A program made the translations under genes and the position numbers. A DNA stretch of 54,933 nt, taken from contig JAHDGY010000008.1 in the NCBI GenBank assembly GCA_020631555.1, forward strand, positions 1-54,933, given 5' to 3'. This DNA is from Flavobacteriales bacterium. GTDB lineage: Bacteria; Bacteroidota; Bacteroidia; Flavobacteriales_D; Parvicellaceae. Positions 1 to 9,032 of the stretch are shown here, piece after piece; the stretch's first letter is position 1, and each line of letters opens with the position of its first letter. Below the pieces are notes generated by a model. It saw only the letters and a program-made list of their open reading frames with translations. It did not search any database and had not been told where the DNA came from.

Positions 1-2
1 AG

Positions 3-233
3 TACAAATATCCATACCTGTTGCGAAGTCTAAAAACAAAGCAATCCAATCAAGTATGGGCTTTGGATATCACCTACATTCCTATGCCCAAAGGCTACAT
101 GTATTTAGTGGCAATTATGGATTTGTATAGTCGATTTATAGTAGGCTGGAGCTTATCCAATACCATGGAAGCCGCTTGGGTTGTAAAAACCTTAAAGGGT
201 AGTGTCCAGATTAGTGTGTCTGGTTATTGCTGA
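3..233 (+). pseudogene. IS3-family transposase (OrfB) remnant, truncated at both ends
   Basis: The frame is open from the window edge and reads the start of an integrase catalytic core typical of IS3 OrfB: a YLLRSLK lead-in, then VWALDITYIP with the first catalytic Asp, then YLVAIMDLYSRFIVGW. Homology stops after about KTLKG near position 200; the last ten residues look unrelated and end at a stop at 231-233. The second Asp and the Glu of the DDE triad are therefore missing and the fragment cannot be active. The 3' truncation falls where a second IS remnant on the opposite strand begins. Whether the 5' part is complete outside the window is unknown. Confidence 0.85.
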
Positions 234-371
234 TTTCTTTAACTCCTTCTCGATCGGTAACCAATCGATTAAAGTGTCTATCTCCTTGAAAAACTTATTC
301 TTCGACGTGCGTCGATCAACATCGTAACTGGCAAAACTCATCTGAGATATATTGGTCTGTTTGTAACTCAT
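192..371 (-). pseudogene. IS5-type transposase N-terminal remnant
   Basis: Reading the minus strand from an ATG at 371 gives about 45 residues resembling the N-terminus of IS5/IS1182-like transposases (MSYKQTNISQMSFASYD, then a NKFFKEIDTLIDWLPIEKEL segment). It then loses similarity and stops at 192-194, inside the IS3 remnant. The DDE core is absent. The family is recognised by memory of the motif pattern, so it is less certain than the neighbouring IS3 call. The junction region, about 200-222, carries a short inverted repeat (CCAGA, 8 nt, TCTGG) that could be a leftover element end. Confidence 0.55.
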
Positions 372-528
372 TTATCAGCAACAATATAAAGAATGAATAG
401 AATGAAAAATCAATCAACAATCTGAAACTACTTTATGTGCAAAGGTCTCTTTACTTTTTTTTCAGAGGAAGTGTTTTTAACTAAAAGGAAGATTTAAAAA
501 GCCAGTAGTCTTTTTAAAATAGATGGGA

Positions 529-978
529 TTAAACACCAAATTGATTTAAATGATGGTCGACATGTTTGTACATTGCCCAACCTTTAACTTCTACTCCCAT
601 AGGTCCAAATAAGGGGTGTTGAGCTTTGTCGTGTTCTTCTTTTGAATATCCTTTAAAAACTTCTAAAGATTTAATAAATCGGTCTTTGTTGGATTGGAAT
701 TCTTGAGGGCTGGAAATTTTATATTGAGGATGAGTTGCAGAGTTTCGCTTGTATGGTTTTTCATTTACCACAGCGTTTTTGATCGTTTTCTTTAGCAATT
801 TGACAATAAAAGGTGTATTTTCAAGAGCTTTTCCATTGATAACTTCTTGTATTTCAGAGCAGTGCCGCAACATTTGCGCGACATCCATTTTGCCCCACTG
901 GGCATGAGTTGAATCTGTAAGTTTTTCAATTCGAGAAATTACCTCTTGATAGGTATCATTATCCAGAATGCTGCGCAT
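529..978 (-). CDS. DUF1569 (DinB-like) protein
   Basis: A 149-residue protein that looks like a full-length DUF1569 member, a family related to the DinB/YfiT helical-bundle superfamily. Characteristic features are the WGKMDVAQMLRHCSE segment near residue 28 and the C-terminal GWAMYKHVDHHLNQFG ending, which supply conserved His residues that may bind metal. The biochemical role of DUF1569 is not established, so only the family is named. It begins with ATG at 978, and a TACTTTTG box on the minus strand at 1009-1002 suggests its own promoter. It stands alone between the IS remnants and the lpxD-like gene. Confidence 0.75.
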   Translation of the reverse strand: MRSILDNDTYQEVISRIEKLTDSTHAQWGKMDVAQMLRHCSEIQEVINGKALENTPFIVKLLKKTIKNAVVNEKPYKRNSATHPQYKISSPQEFQSNKDRFIKSLEVFKGYSKEEHDKAQHPLFGPMGVEVKGWAMYKHVDHHLNQFGV

Positions 979-1001
979 AATTTTGGGTATTTGTGTTTAC
1001 T

Positions 1002-1009
1002 CAAAAGTA
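1002..1009 (-). promoter_or_regulatory. Bacteroidetes -7 box for the DUF1569 gene
   Basis: TACTTTTG on the minus strand matches the Bacteroidetes consensus TAnnTTTG and lies 23 nt upstream of the ATG at 978. No convincing -33 TTTG at the usual spacing was found, so the assignment rests on the -7 element alone. Confidence 0.4.
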
Positions 1010-1047
1010 AGCATCAACAGTGGAATTGTAGCCAAAAACCGGAAAAA

Positions 1048-2115
1048 TCAGCTATGAATTTTTGCTAGCTCTTTTTTAAGAAGTTGAACATCTTCAGACA
1101 GCTCTGGCAAGTTTTTAAGAACAGCGTTCTTCTTTGCATATTCCTCCATCATTAGAACCGGAGCTCCCGCATACATTCCAGGTTTGGTTATATTCTTAAG
1201 AACTCCAGGACGATGCATTAGGTAGACATCACTACAAATTTCCACGTGATCCTTAATTATTCCACCACCGCTGATAATTACCCGATCTCCAATTGTTGTG
1301 GAACCACCGCAAAGCAATCCAGATATAAGAATGCACTTTTCTCCAACAGAAACATTGTGAGCGATATGACATAAGTTGCCCATAATTGTTCCAGAACCGA
1401 CCCTGGTTGTGCCATATGTAGCCCTATCGACAGTACAGAGCGCCGAAATCGTTACGTTGTCTTCGATATGCACGTGTCCGGTATGAGGGATAGGGTGGTG
1501 GTTAAAATTTTGATCTTGCGTAAATCCAAAACCTTCTCCTCCGATCACAGAGTTAGGACCTACAATACAGTTGTTACCAATAATGCATCCCCACCCTATA
1601 ACTGCTCCTTGATGAATTCTCGATCCGTCACCTACCGTAGCCCCATGTTCAACAGTAGCGTTTGCCATTATCTGAACTTTATTACCAACGATTGCATCTT
1701 TTTCAATGACGGCACCAGGCCCAATAAATGCAGTTTCCGGCACGTGAACACTTTCATGGACGATCGCTCTTGGATGGACTCCAGCCCCTAATCCAGCTCG
1801 AGAATAATCGTGAGTTAGGTATTTCTGTTTCACTAAAGCGTGAGACAAAGCTACACTGGCACTAGTTAAAACCGCTCGATTTGAATCGGCTGCTAAAACT
1901 TGTTCTTCTAATTCTGCACCTACAACAATTGCTACTGCATCACTTTTGATGGCCATTTCACAAGCCTTTTTATCCGGGGCAAAAACAATGTCTCCTTGTT
2001 TAGCACTTTGTGCAGGAGACATCCCTGAAATTAGAACTTGTGTATTGCCGCTGATTTTAAGAAGATAAGCACTTTTACCGCATTCGTCAAAAAGTTGTTG
2101 TGCCGAAATGTTCAT
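1048..2115 (-). CDS. lpxD: UDP-3-O-acylglucosamine N-acyltransferase (LpxD-like)
   Basis: 355 residues, the usual size for LpxD, which adds the N-linked hydroxyacyl chain of lipid A using acyl-ACP. The N-terminal uridine-binding domain spans roughly residues 1-105. It is followed by a left-handed beta helix of hexapeptide repeats (residues 110-315) and a C-terminal helical tail. The GEGFGF motif is at about 193-198 and the catalytic-type HIAHN motif at 250-254, with His253 matching the E. coli catalytic His. The stretch before it (GTIMGNLCHIAHN) departs from the more common KLDNLVQIAHN form, so this may be an LpxD paralogue rather than the main LpxD. A TACTTTTG box lies 16 nt upstream of the ATG. 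Confidence 0.8.
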   Translation of the reverse strand: MNISAQQLFDECGKSAYLLKISGNTQVLISGMSPAQSAKQGDIVFAPDKKACEMAIKSDAVAIVVGAELEEQVLAADSNRAVLTSASVALSHALVKQKYLTHDYSRAGLGAGVHPRAIVHESVHVPETAFIGPGAVIEKDAIVGNKVQIMANATVEHGATVGDGSRIHQGAVIGWGCIIGNNCIVGPNSVIGGEGFGFTQDQNFNHHPIPHTGHVHIEDNVTISALCTVDRATYGTTRVGSGTIMGNLCHIAHNVSVGEKCILISGLLCGGSTTIGDRVIISGGGIIKDHVEICSDVYLMHRPGVLKNITKPGMYAGAPVLMMEEYAKKNAVLKNLPELSEDVQLLKKELAKIHS

Positions 2116-2131
2116 AGGTTTCTTTATAGTG

Positions 2132-2139
2132 CAAAAGTA
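2132..2139 (-). promoter_or_regulatory. -7 promoter box for the lpxD-like gene
   Basis: TACTTTTG on the minus strand matches TAnnTTTG and is 16 nt upstream of the start at 2115. A TTG lies further upstream but at a short spacing of about 16 nt instead of the usual 19-20, so the -33 part is doubtful. The box suggests the gene is transcribed apart from the leu operon, which ends 208 nt away. Confidence 0.4.
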
Positions 2140-2323
2140 ACAGGTTTTTGGCTAACAAGATTGGTGTATGCAATTACAAGGCGTATATATTTTTTTCTTG
2201 CGACTCTGAGAGAAACTTACTCCTCATGAATTGAACTTTAACCGGGACCGGAAGAAAATATTTAAAGGTCAACCATGTAAACAGCAACCTTTGTATTTGT
2301 GCAATTAAAATGGAGAAAAAAGA

Positions 2324-3421
2324 TTAGATATAGAAAGTTTCTCGGTTAACCTTATTGGGCTGAACGTGTTCTTCTTCGCTAATTCGAACGGCAACCATGT
2401 CGCCCATCATTCCACAAGAAACAGGATTAGTATCATTAATATCTTCGGTTGTAAATTGATGCTGAATGCACCAATCCACCGCTTCTCTTATATCTGTTCC
2501 AGCATCGGGGTAGCCGAGGTGGTCTAGCAACATTGCAGCAGATAAAATGGTTGCAGCAGGATTCGCTTTGTCCAGATTTGCAACTTGTGGGTATGAACCA
2601 TGAGACGGCTCAAATAAACTTGTGGCTGTTCCAATAGAAGCTGAAGGAAGTAGTCCAAGCGATCCAGCCAATACACTAGCTTCGTCCGAGAGAATGTCTC
2701 CGAACATGTTTTCTGTAAGAATTACATCAAACTGAGCAGGATTAATAATTAATTGCATCGCAGCATTGTCAACGTAAAGATAGTCTACCTGAACATCGGG
2801 GAAATCTTTACTCATTTCCTGAATTCTACTTCTCCATAACCGTGATGTTTCTAAAACGTTAGCTTTGTCGACCAACGTAAGTTTTTTTCTGCGCTGTTGT
2901 GCAGTGATAAACGCTTGTTTTGCAATTCTGTCAATTTCGAAATCATGATACTTACACAAATCAGATGCAAAATCATCTGATTTTTCTTTTTTTCCGAAGT
3001 AAATCCCTCCAATCAATTCTCGATAAATAACCAGATCCACACCTTTTAACATTTCTGGTTTTAACGGAGTTTTGTCCACCATGAAATCGCTACATCGAAC
3101 AGGACGGATATTAGCATACAAGCCAAGCTCTTTTCGAAGAGTCAATAAACCCTGCTCCGGTCTTATTTTGGCAGATGGGTCGTTATCATATTTGGGATCG
3201 CCAATGGCTCCCAATAAAACTGCATCTGCATTCAAGCATGCTTTAATGGTTTCTTCCGTAATAGGAACTCCATATTTGTCGATAGAGCAGGCTCCAATGG
3301 CATGACAAGAAAATTTCAATTCTATATCATGTTTGTCCGCAACTGTTTCTAGTGCCTTTCTTGCTTGACCAATAACTTCTGGTCCTATACCATCTCCCGG
3401 TAAAACTGCTATCTTTTTCAT
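2324..3421 (-). CDS. leuB: 3-isopropylmalate dehydrogenase
   Basis: 365 residues, a full-length member of the isocitrate/isopropylmalate dehydrogenase family. It oxidises and decarboxylates 3-isopropylmalate with NAD in leucine synthesis. Visible markers are the N-terminal GDGIGPEV motif, the substrate-binding Arg cluster (RPEQGLLTLRKELGLYANIRPV), the catalytic Tyr in VIYRELIGGIYFG, the Lys in TLVDKANVLETS, and the metal/NAD region ENMFGDILSDEAS. It is the last gene of leuACDB. Its ATG overlaps the leuD stop by 4 nt, implying translational coupling. Confidence 0.97.
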   Translation of the reverse strand: MKKIAVLPGDGIGPEVIGQARKALETVADKHDIELKFSCHAIGACSIDKYGVPITEETIKACLNADAVLLGAIGDPKYDNDPSAKIRPEQGLLTLRKELGLYANIRPVRCSDFMVDKTPLKPEMLKGVDLVIYRELIGGIYFGKKEKSDDFASDLCKYHDFEIDRIAKQAFITAQQRRKKLTLVDKANVLETSRLWRSRIQEMSKDFPDVQVDYLYVDNAAMQLIINPAQFDVILTENMFGDILSDEASVLAGSLGLLPSASIGTATSLFEPSHGSYPQVANLDKANPAATILSAAMLLDHLGYPDAGTDIREAVDWCIQHQFTTEDINDTNPVSCGMMGDMVAVRISEEEHVQPNKVNRETFYI

Positions 3422-4008
3422 GCGTACAAATTTATCTTGGCCTCCAAAGCTTCTATATCTGGCTTCAGTTGATTTAGGAATTCCATTTCATTGATTCCAT
3501 ATAGAAGGCATTGCTTTTTAAACAAATCTATTTCAAATTTCGTTTCAATCTCACAATTGGAGCTAACCTTTTGATCTTGAAGATCAACAAATATTTTTGT
3601 TTTCGGGTTTTCTAGAATTTTTTTGCACAAGGTTTTAGCTTTTTCCAAACCTATTTCGACCGGCAATACACCGTTATTTAGTGCATTATTTCTGAAAATA
3701 TCTGCGAAACTTCCAGCTACTACCACTTTGAAACCATATTGTTTGATTGCCCATGCAGCGTGTTCACGACTAGAGCCACATCCAAAATTGGATTGCGTAA
3801 CTAAAACCTTTCCACTGAATTTATCCTGATTAAGCCAAAATTCTGGGTCGATTTTATCCTCAGCGTATCGCCAATCTCTGAAAAGCGCAGACCCATAGTC
3901 AAAGTCCTCAACGTTTTTTAAAAAACGCGCAGGTATAATTTGATCCGTATCAACGTTATCTAGTGGAAGAGGAACAGCTGTGCTTTCAATCTTATTTATC
4001 TTTTCCAT
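3418..4008 (-). CDS. leuD: 3-isopropylmalate dehydratase small subunit
   Basis: 196 residues, the normal size for the swivelling small subunit that pairs with LeuC to isomerise 2- to 3-isopropylmalate. The sequence has the early VDTDQIIPARFLK motif and the FGCGSSREHAAWAI substrate-recognition loop, followed by SFADIFRNNALNNGVLP. It starts only 2 nt after the leuC stop and overlaps leuB by 4 nt, so the three genes are almost certainly co-translated from one mRNA. Confidence 0.97.
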   Translation of the reverse strand: MEKINKIESTAVPLPLDNVDTDQIIPARFLKNVEDFDYGSALFRDWRYAEDKIDPEFWLNQDKFSGKVLVTQSNFGCGSSREHAAWAIKQYGFKVVVAGSFADIFRNNALNNGVLPVEIGLEKAKTLCKKILENPKTKIFVDLQDQKVSSNCEIETKFEIDLFKKQCLLYGINEMEFLNQLKPDIEALEAKINLYA

Positions 4009-4010
4009 GG

Positions 4011-5381
4011 TTACAGGTATTGTCTTGGATCCGTAATTTTTCCTGTTATTGCCGCCGCCGCGGCGGTAGCTGGACTTGCAAGTATTGTTCTTGCTCCTTT
4101 TCCTTGTCTTCCTTCAAAATTTCTATTGGAAGTTGAAACACAAAGGGCTCCTGCCGGAATTTTATCGTCGTTCATGGCTAAACACGCTGAGCATCCGGGT
4201 TCTCTAAACTCAGCCCCAAAAGAATCGAAGATGTCGATTAAACCTTCATTTTTTGCCTGATCGATTACTTTTCTCGAGCCTGGAACGATCCAAACTACCG
4301 TGTTCGCGTCTCTTTTCTGGCCTTTTAAAACAGATGCGGCTATTCTCAAATCTTCAATTCTGCTATTCGTGCAACTCCCAATGAAAACGTGGTCGACATT
4401 TTTTCCTAATAATTTTTCTCCCTTTTTAAACCCCATGTACGCTAGTTCTGCTTGAAGGTCGCAATCTGAATTAATAGATTCGGTAATTGCAATACTTTGA
4501 TCTGGACTTGTGCCGTACGTCAAAACAGGGGCAAGTGCAGAAATATCTACAGTTATTTTCTTATCGAATTGCGCATTGTTTTCCGTTGGTAAGGTTTTCC
4601 AGAACTTGGCCGCCTTTTCCCATTCTTCGTTTTTCGGGGCTAATGACGTATTCTTTAAGTAGTGATATGTTTTTTCGTCTGGGGCGATCATTCCTCCACG
4701 AGACCCCATTTCAATACTCATATTACAAAGAGTCATTCTACCTTCCATAGAAAGGGTACTAATAGCTGGTCCGAAAAATTCGATGAAATATCCGGATCCT
4801 CCATTTGCACCAACCATTGAGATGATATATAAAGCTAAATCTTTAGCTGAAACTCCATCTGGCATTTTGCCAGAAACTTCGATTCCCATTGTTTTGGGGC
4901 GAGTAATAAGTAAAGATTGTGCAGACAAAACTTGTTCTACTTGTGTGGTGCCGATTCCAAATGCAATAGCGCCAAAGGCACCATGAGTACTTGTATGACT
5001 ATCTCCACAAACAATTGTGGTGCCTGGAAGCGTTAGTCCCAGTTCAGGACCGATTACGTGGACAATTCCTTGGTTTTCATGTCCAATTTCGAAGCACTCA
5101 ATATTATGCTCTCGACAATTTTTTTCAAGCGTTTCTATTTGCTGTTTAGACATTGCGTCCTTAATAGGAAAACCGCTTTTTTTTGTAGGCACATTATGGT
5201 CAACCGTAGCAGTTGTTTGATCTGGTCGAAAAACTTTTTGATTACGCTGGTTTAAACCAGCAAATGCTTGGGGACTTGTTACCTCATGAATGTAGTGCCG
5301 GTCAATGTATAGAACATCCAAATTTTCCGAAACACTTTTGACTACGTGTTGATCCCATATTTTTTCAAACAAAGTTTTCAT
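4011..5381 (-). CDS. leuC: 3-isopropylmalate dehydratase large subunit
   Basis: 456 residues, an aconitase-superfamily protein carrying the [4Fe-4S] cluster. The cluster cysteines are visible as Cys in [12 protein letters not shown] and the CxxC of [26 protein letters not shown] is the conserved N-terminal active-site segment. Length and motifs match bacterial LeuC with no sign of damage. The ATG at 5381 overlaps the leuA stop (ATGA type), placing it second in the operon leuA-leuC-leuD-leuB. Confidence 0.97.
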   Translation of the reverse strand: MKTLFEKIWDQHVVKSVSENLDVLYIDRHYIHEVTSPQAFAGLNQRNQKVFRPDQTTATVDHNVPTKKSGFPIKDAMSKQQIETLEKNCREHNIECFEIGHENQGIVHVIGPELGLTLPGTTIVCGDSHTSTHGAFGAIAFGIGTTQVEQVLSAQSLLITRPKTMGIEVSGKMPDGVSAKDLALYIISMVGANGGSGYFIEFFGPAISTLSMEGRMTLCNMSIEMGSRGGMIAPDEKTYHYLKNTSLAPKNEEWEKAAKFWKTLPTENNAQFDKKITVDISALAPVLTYGTSPDQSIAITESINSDCDLQAELAYMGFKKGEKLLGKNVDHVFIGSCTNSRIEDLRIAASVLKGQKRDANTVVWIVPGSRKVIDQAKNEGLIDIFDSFGAEFREPGCSACLAMNDDKIPAGALCVSTSNRNFEGRQGKGARTILASPATAAAAAITGKITDPRQYL

Positions 5382-6531
5382 ATGGCAAGCGTGCTTAAAG
5401 CTTCAGTTAAGTCTTGATCGGTAAAATTCTTATCGCTATCAGCTAGACTGATAAAGGCATTATAGGCTTGATCAATTTGATCACTAGGTATTTCATGGCC
5501 TAATTTCCTAGCCTTGTGTTTTAACGCAGCTCTGCCGCTTCGCGCGGTTAGAACTATTGAACTTTCTTCAGCACCAACCTCTTGCGGGTCCATTATTTCG
5601 TAAGTGGTTCTTTCTTTTAATACGCCATCTTGATGAATTCCAGATGAATGTTCGAAGGCATTGGACCCCACCACAGCTTTGTTAGCCTGGACTGGCATTC
5701 TCATCATTTGCTCAATCAACTTACTCATAGGAGTAAGTTTAGTTGTGTCCAAATTATGGTGATATGGCAAGGATTCGTGTTGGTTGATAATCATGGCCAC
5801 CTCTTCCAGACTTGCATTTCCAGCACGTTCGCCAATTCCATTAATGGTGCATTCGATCTGACGCGCTCCATTTGAAATTCCGGCTATTGAATTAGCGGTT
5901 GCCAGCCCAAGATCATTGTGACAGTGAGTAGACAAAATAGCCTTGTCAATGTTGGAAACACTGTTCATCAAATAGGCTATTTTTTCTCCATACATAGACG
6001 GTAAACAATAACCAGTAGTATCCGGAATGTTAATGATTTTAGCACCTGCTGCAATCACGGCTTCAACTACTTGAGCTAAATATTGGTTGTCTGTTCGTCC
6101 TGCATCCTCGGCATAGAATTCAACTTCCGCAGCCTTGTTGCGTGCATATTTAACTGCCCGAACAGCTCGCTCTAGTATTTCTTCCCGATTAGATTTGAAT
6201 TTGAACTGAATGTGGCTGTCTGAAGTACCTATTCCAGTATGAATTCTACTGTTAAAAGCCTCTTTAATTGCCAGGCCTGCTGCATCAATGTCTTTTTGTT
6301 AGCTCGTGATAACGCGCAAACAGTTGTATTTGCAAGTCGCAATGAAATTTGTTGTACTGCATTAAAATCTTCTGGGCTTGAAATAGGAAAACCGGCCTCG
6401 ATAACGTCAACGCCAAGCTCTTCCAGTTTATCGGCAACTTCTAACTTGTTATAAAGCGTAAGTTGGCACCCTGGAACTTGTTCTCCATCTCTCAAAGTTG
6501 TATCAAAGATTTGAATCCTATTGTCTTTCAT
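5378..6531 (-). pseudogene. leuA: 2-isopropylmalate synthase, split by a one-base frameshift
   Basis: This is the first enzyme of leucine synthesis, which condenses acetyl-CoA with 2-oxoisovalerate. The N-terminal frame (6531 down to about 6298) has DTTLRDGEQVPG and EAGFPISSPEDF. The second frame carries [11 protein letters not shown], the metal-binding [13 protein letters not shown] and [14 protein letters not shown]. The two frames join cleanly in the T5 run at 6293-6297 (A5 on the coding strand): restoring one A gives [19 protein letters not shown] and continues without a break. The repaired protein would be 384 residues, the short LeuA form without the C-terminal allosteric domain, as in many Flavobacteriia. 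Everything else, including the operon overlap with leuC, is intact, so a sequencing or assembly error is as likely as a real mutation. Confidence 0.9.
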
Positions 6532-6748
6532 ATTGGGAAATTTAGTCTATCAAACTTCCAACGATTTAACACGAAAGAAAAGAAAATAAAAACGGTCAAA
6601 CCGCTATTCAGATTGGAGTATTTGACCCGAAAACATTGTTGAATCAAGGTGTTATGAAATCGAAAAATACGAGGTTAAACCAAAAATGGTTCTCTCTCAA
6701 CGACCCTATTTTGATACAAAGATTGATCGAATTAAGTTGAACTGACGA

Positions 6749-6779
6749 TTTGCAGAGCAGGTAGTCTCTTGTATTTTTG
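6749..6779 (+). promoter_or_regulatory. Bacteroidetes promoter for tex
   Basis: TTTG at 6749-6752, a 19-nt spacer and TATTTTTG at 6772-6779 together match the Bacteroidetes sigma-ABfr consensus (TTTG, 19-20 nt, TAnnTTTG). The box ends only 4 nt before the tex ATG at 6784, so transcription would start almost at the start codon and the mRNA would be nearly leaderless. Confidence 0.65.
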
Positions 6780-6783
6780 AACC

Positions 6784-8904
6784 ATGTTTTCAGAAAATCT
6801 ATTACAACTTTTAGAGGTCAAATTAAACCTTAAGCAAGTACAGATATCCAATGTATTGAAAATGAGCAAAGAGGGAGCTACAATTCCATTTATTGCACGT
6901 TATCGTAAAGATGTTACTGGCCATCTTGATGAAGTAGATGTTCAGAATATCGTTGATTCACATCAAAATTTGGAGTTGGTATCTAAGCGAAAAATATTCA
7001 TTATTGAGCAAATTAGGGATCAAAATTCGTTGACCGACCAACTGCAGAATAAACTACAAACATGTTGGGATTTGAAGGAACTAGAAGATATCTACTTACC
7101 CTTCAAGCCGAGAAAGGAAACGAAGGCAGATAAAGCTATCAAAGCAGGTTTAGAGCCTTTGGCTAAAATTATCATGTCTCAAAAGGATAGAAATCCGGAA
7201 TTTACTGCGAAAAAATATCTGTCTTCTCAGGTCAAATCGGTTGAAGAGGCTCTGGAAGGAGCTAGGCTTATAATAGCCCAATGGATTAATGAGCGGCAAT
7301 ATGCCAGGAATAAGATGAGGTATTTATTCAGTCGAAGAGGTCGAATTTCTGTTAAGGTAGTAAAAGGTAAGGAAGACGATAAGTATAAAGACTATTTCAA
7401 AATTGACGAGGTGGCCAATCGAGTCAAAGGATATCGATTTTTAGCAATTCAAAGGGGAGTTCAGGAAGGAGTGTTGAAAATGTCTATCACCCCTGAGCGT
7501 TCTGAAGCCTTGGAAACGCTGGAGTCGATTTTTATTAAAAATGAGGGACAAAGTGCTGATCAAATTCGAATAGCGGTAAAAGATGCATATCAACGTTTGC
7601 TTAAACCTTCCTTAGAAAAGGAAGTTGTTAATTCGATGAAGCAGTCAGCGGATGAACAGGCAATCAAGATGTTCGCTGAAAATCTGAAGCAACTTTTACT
7701 TCAAGCTCCGATTGGAAAATTGAGAGTACTGGCGATTGATCCGGGATTTAAGTCTGGATGCAAAGTTGTTTGTCTTTCGGAATTGGGTGAGCTATTGCAC
7801 AACGAAACAATTTTTCCACATCCGCCGCAAAGAAAATCTTCTGAGGCAATGGCCAAGATTTCGAGACTCGTTGAAACTTATAAAATTGAGGCGATTGCAA
7901 TAGGCAACGGTACTGCCGGACGAGAGACCGAAAACCTAATTAAAAAGGTTCGTTTCAGGACGGATTTGCAGGTATTTGTGGTCAACGAGGCAGGAGCTTC
8001 CATTTATTCAGCATCGAAAGTAGGAAGAGAGGAATTCCCAACATCAGACGTTACAGTTCGAGGTGCAGTTTCCATTGGACGGCGACTGATGGACCCGCTG
8101 GCTGAGTTGGTTAAAATTGACCCGAAAAGTATTGGCGTTGGGCAGTATCAGCACGATGTAGATCAAAAACTGCTAAAGCAGGAATTGGACAAAGTAGTTG
8201 AACATTGCGTAAATAAAGTTGGGGTTGATTTGAATACTGCAAGTAAATATCTCTTGAAATACGTGTCGGGGATAGGAGAGACGCAGGCCAACAATATTAT
8301 TGAATATCGCAATAAAAATGGTGCTTTTCGAACAAGAGAAGAATTAGCTAATGTGTCTCGAGTTGGTGAAAAGTCTTACGAACAAAGTGTTGGATTTTTG
8401 CGAATTAGAAATGGGGTTAACCCGTTGGATAATACGGGAATTCACCCAGAATCTTATCCAATGGTACAAGATGTTTGTGAAAGAATTAATGTGCCATTGC
8501 CAAAATTAATTGGGGACAAACAGCTAATCAATAAGTTCGATTTTGGGCCTTTATCCGTTAAGTGGGGTAGGGCAACAACAAACCTAATACAACAGGAATT
8601 ATTAAAACCTGGATTTGACATAAGAAAGAAGGCAAAGGTCTTTCAATTTGATTCGGGAGTTAGTATGATTGAAAGTTTAAAAGTTGGAATGGAGCTTCCG
8701 GGATTGGTTTCGAACATAACAAGTTTTGGTGCATTCGTCGATATAGGGGTAAAACAAGATGGATTAATTCATTTATCAAATCTTTCAAATCGTTATGTTT
8801 CAGATCCATTGGAGGTGGTCAAGTTGAATCAGGAGCTGAGAGTGAAAGTAATTGAAGTTGATGTTGCTCGGAAACGAATCGGACTTAGCCTGAAGGACGT
8901 TTAA
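6784..8904 (+). CDS. tex: Tex-family RNA-binding transcription accessory protein
   Basis: 706 residues, within the usual range for Tex. The N-terminal helical region contains the hallmark IPFIARYRKDVTG (about residues 37-49). A YqgF-like RNase H fold begins at VLAIDPGFKSGCK (about 318-330), the HhH region is recognisable in KYVSGIGETQANNIIEYRNK (about 490-510), and the C-terminus is an S1 RNA-binding domain (about 635-705: GLVSNITSFGAFVDIGV, ending KRIGLSLKDV). Tex is a nucleic-acid-binding protein connected with transcription and RNA turnover; its exact substrate in Bacteroidota is not known. It is divergent from leuA. Confidence 0.95.
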   Translation: MFSENLLQLLEVKLNLKQVQISNVLKMSKEGATIPFIARYRKDVTGHLDEVDVQNIVDSHQNLELVSKRKIFIIEQIRDQNSLTDQLQNKLQTCWDLKELEDIYLPFKPRKETKADKAIKAGLEPLAKIIMSQKDRNPEFTAKKYLSSQVKSVEEALEGARLIIAQWINERQYARNKMRYLFSRRGRISVKVVKGKEDDKYKDYFKIDEVANRVKGYRFLAIQRGVQEGVLKMSITPERSEALETLESIFIKNEGQSADQIRIAVKDAYQRLLKPSLEKEVVNSMKQSADEQAIKMFAENLKQLLLQAPIGKLRVLAIDPGFKSGCKVVCLSELGELLHNETIFPHPPQRKSSEAMAKISRLVETYKIEAIAIGNGTAGRETENLIKKVRFRTDLQVFVVNEAGASIYSASKVGREEFPTSDVTVRGAVSIGRRLMDPLAELVKIDPKSIGVGQYQHDVDQKLLKQELDKVVEHCVNKVGVDLNTASKYLLKYVSGIGETQANNIIEYRNKNGAFRTREELANVSRVGEKSYEQSVGFLRIRNGVNPLDNTGIHPESYPMVQDVCERINVPLPKLIGDKQLINKFDFGPLSVKWGRATTNLIQQELLKPGFDIRKKAKVFQFDSGVSMIESLKVGMELPGLVSNITSFGAFVDIGVKQDGLIHLSNLSNRYVSDPLEVVKLNQELRVKVIEVDVARKRIGLSLKDV

Positions 8905-8978
8905 TTTATCGGCCAGTATAGAATAACGGGTGATAATCGTCAATTATGAATTTTCCATCATCAATTAGTAACAACCGA

Positions 8979-9010
8979 TTTGGATAAAGAATTCCCGATA
9001 CATACTTTTA
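8979..9010 (+). promoter_or_regulatory. Probable sucC promoter
   Basis: TTTG at 8979-8982, a 20-nt spacer and TACTTTTA at 9003-9010, one base off TAnnTTTG. It sits 22 nt upstream of the sucC ATG, a normal leader length. Confidence 0.45.
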
Positions 9011-9032
9011 CGCTGCTTATAAAATGGTATAA

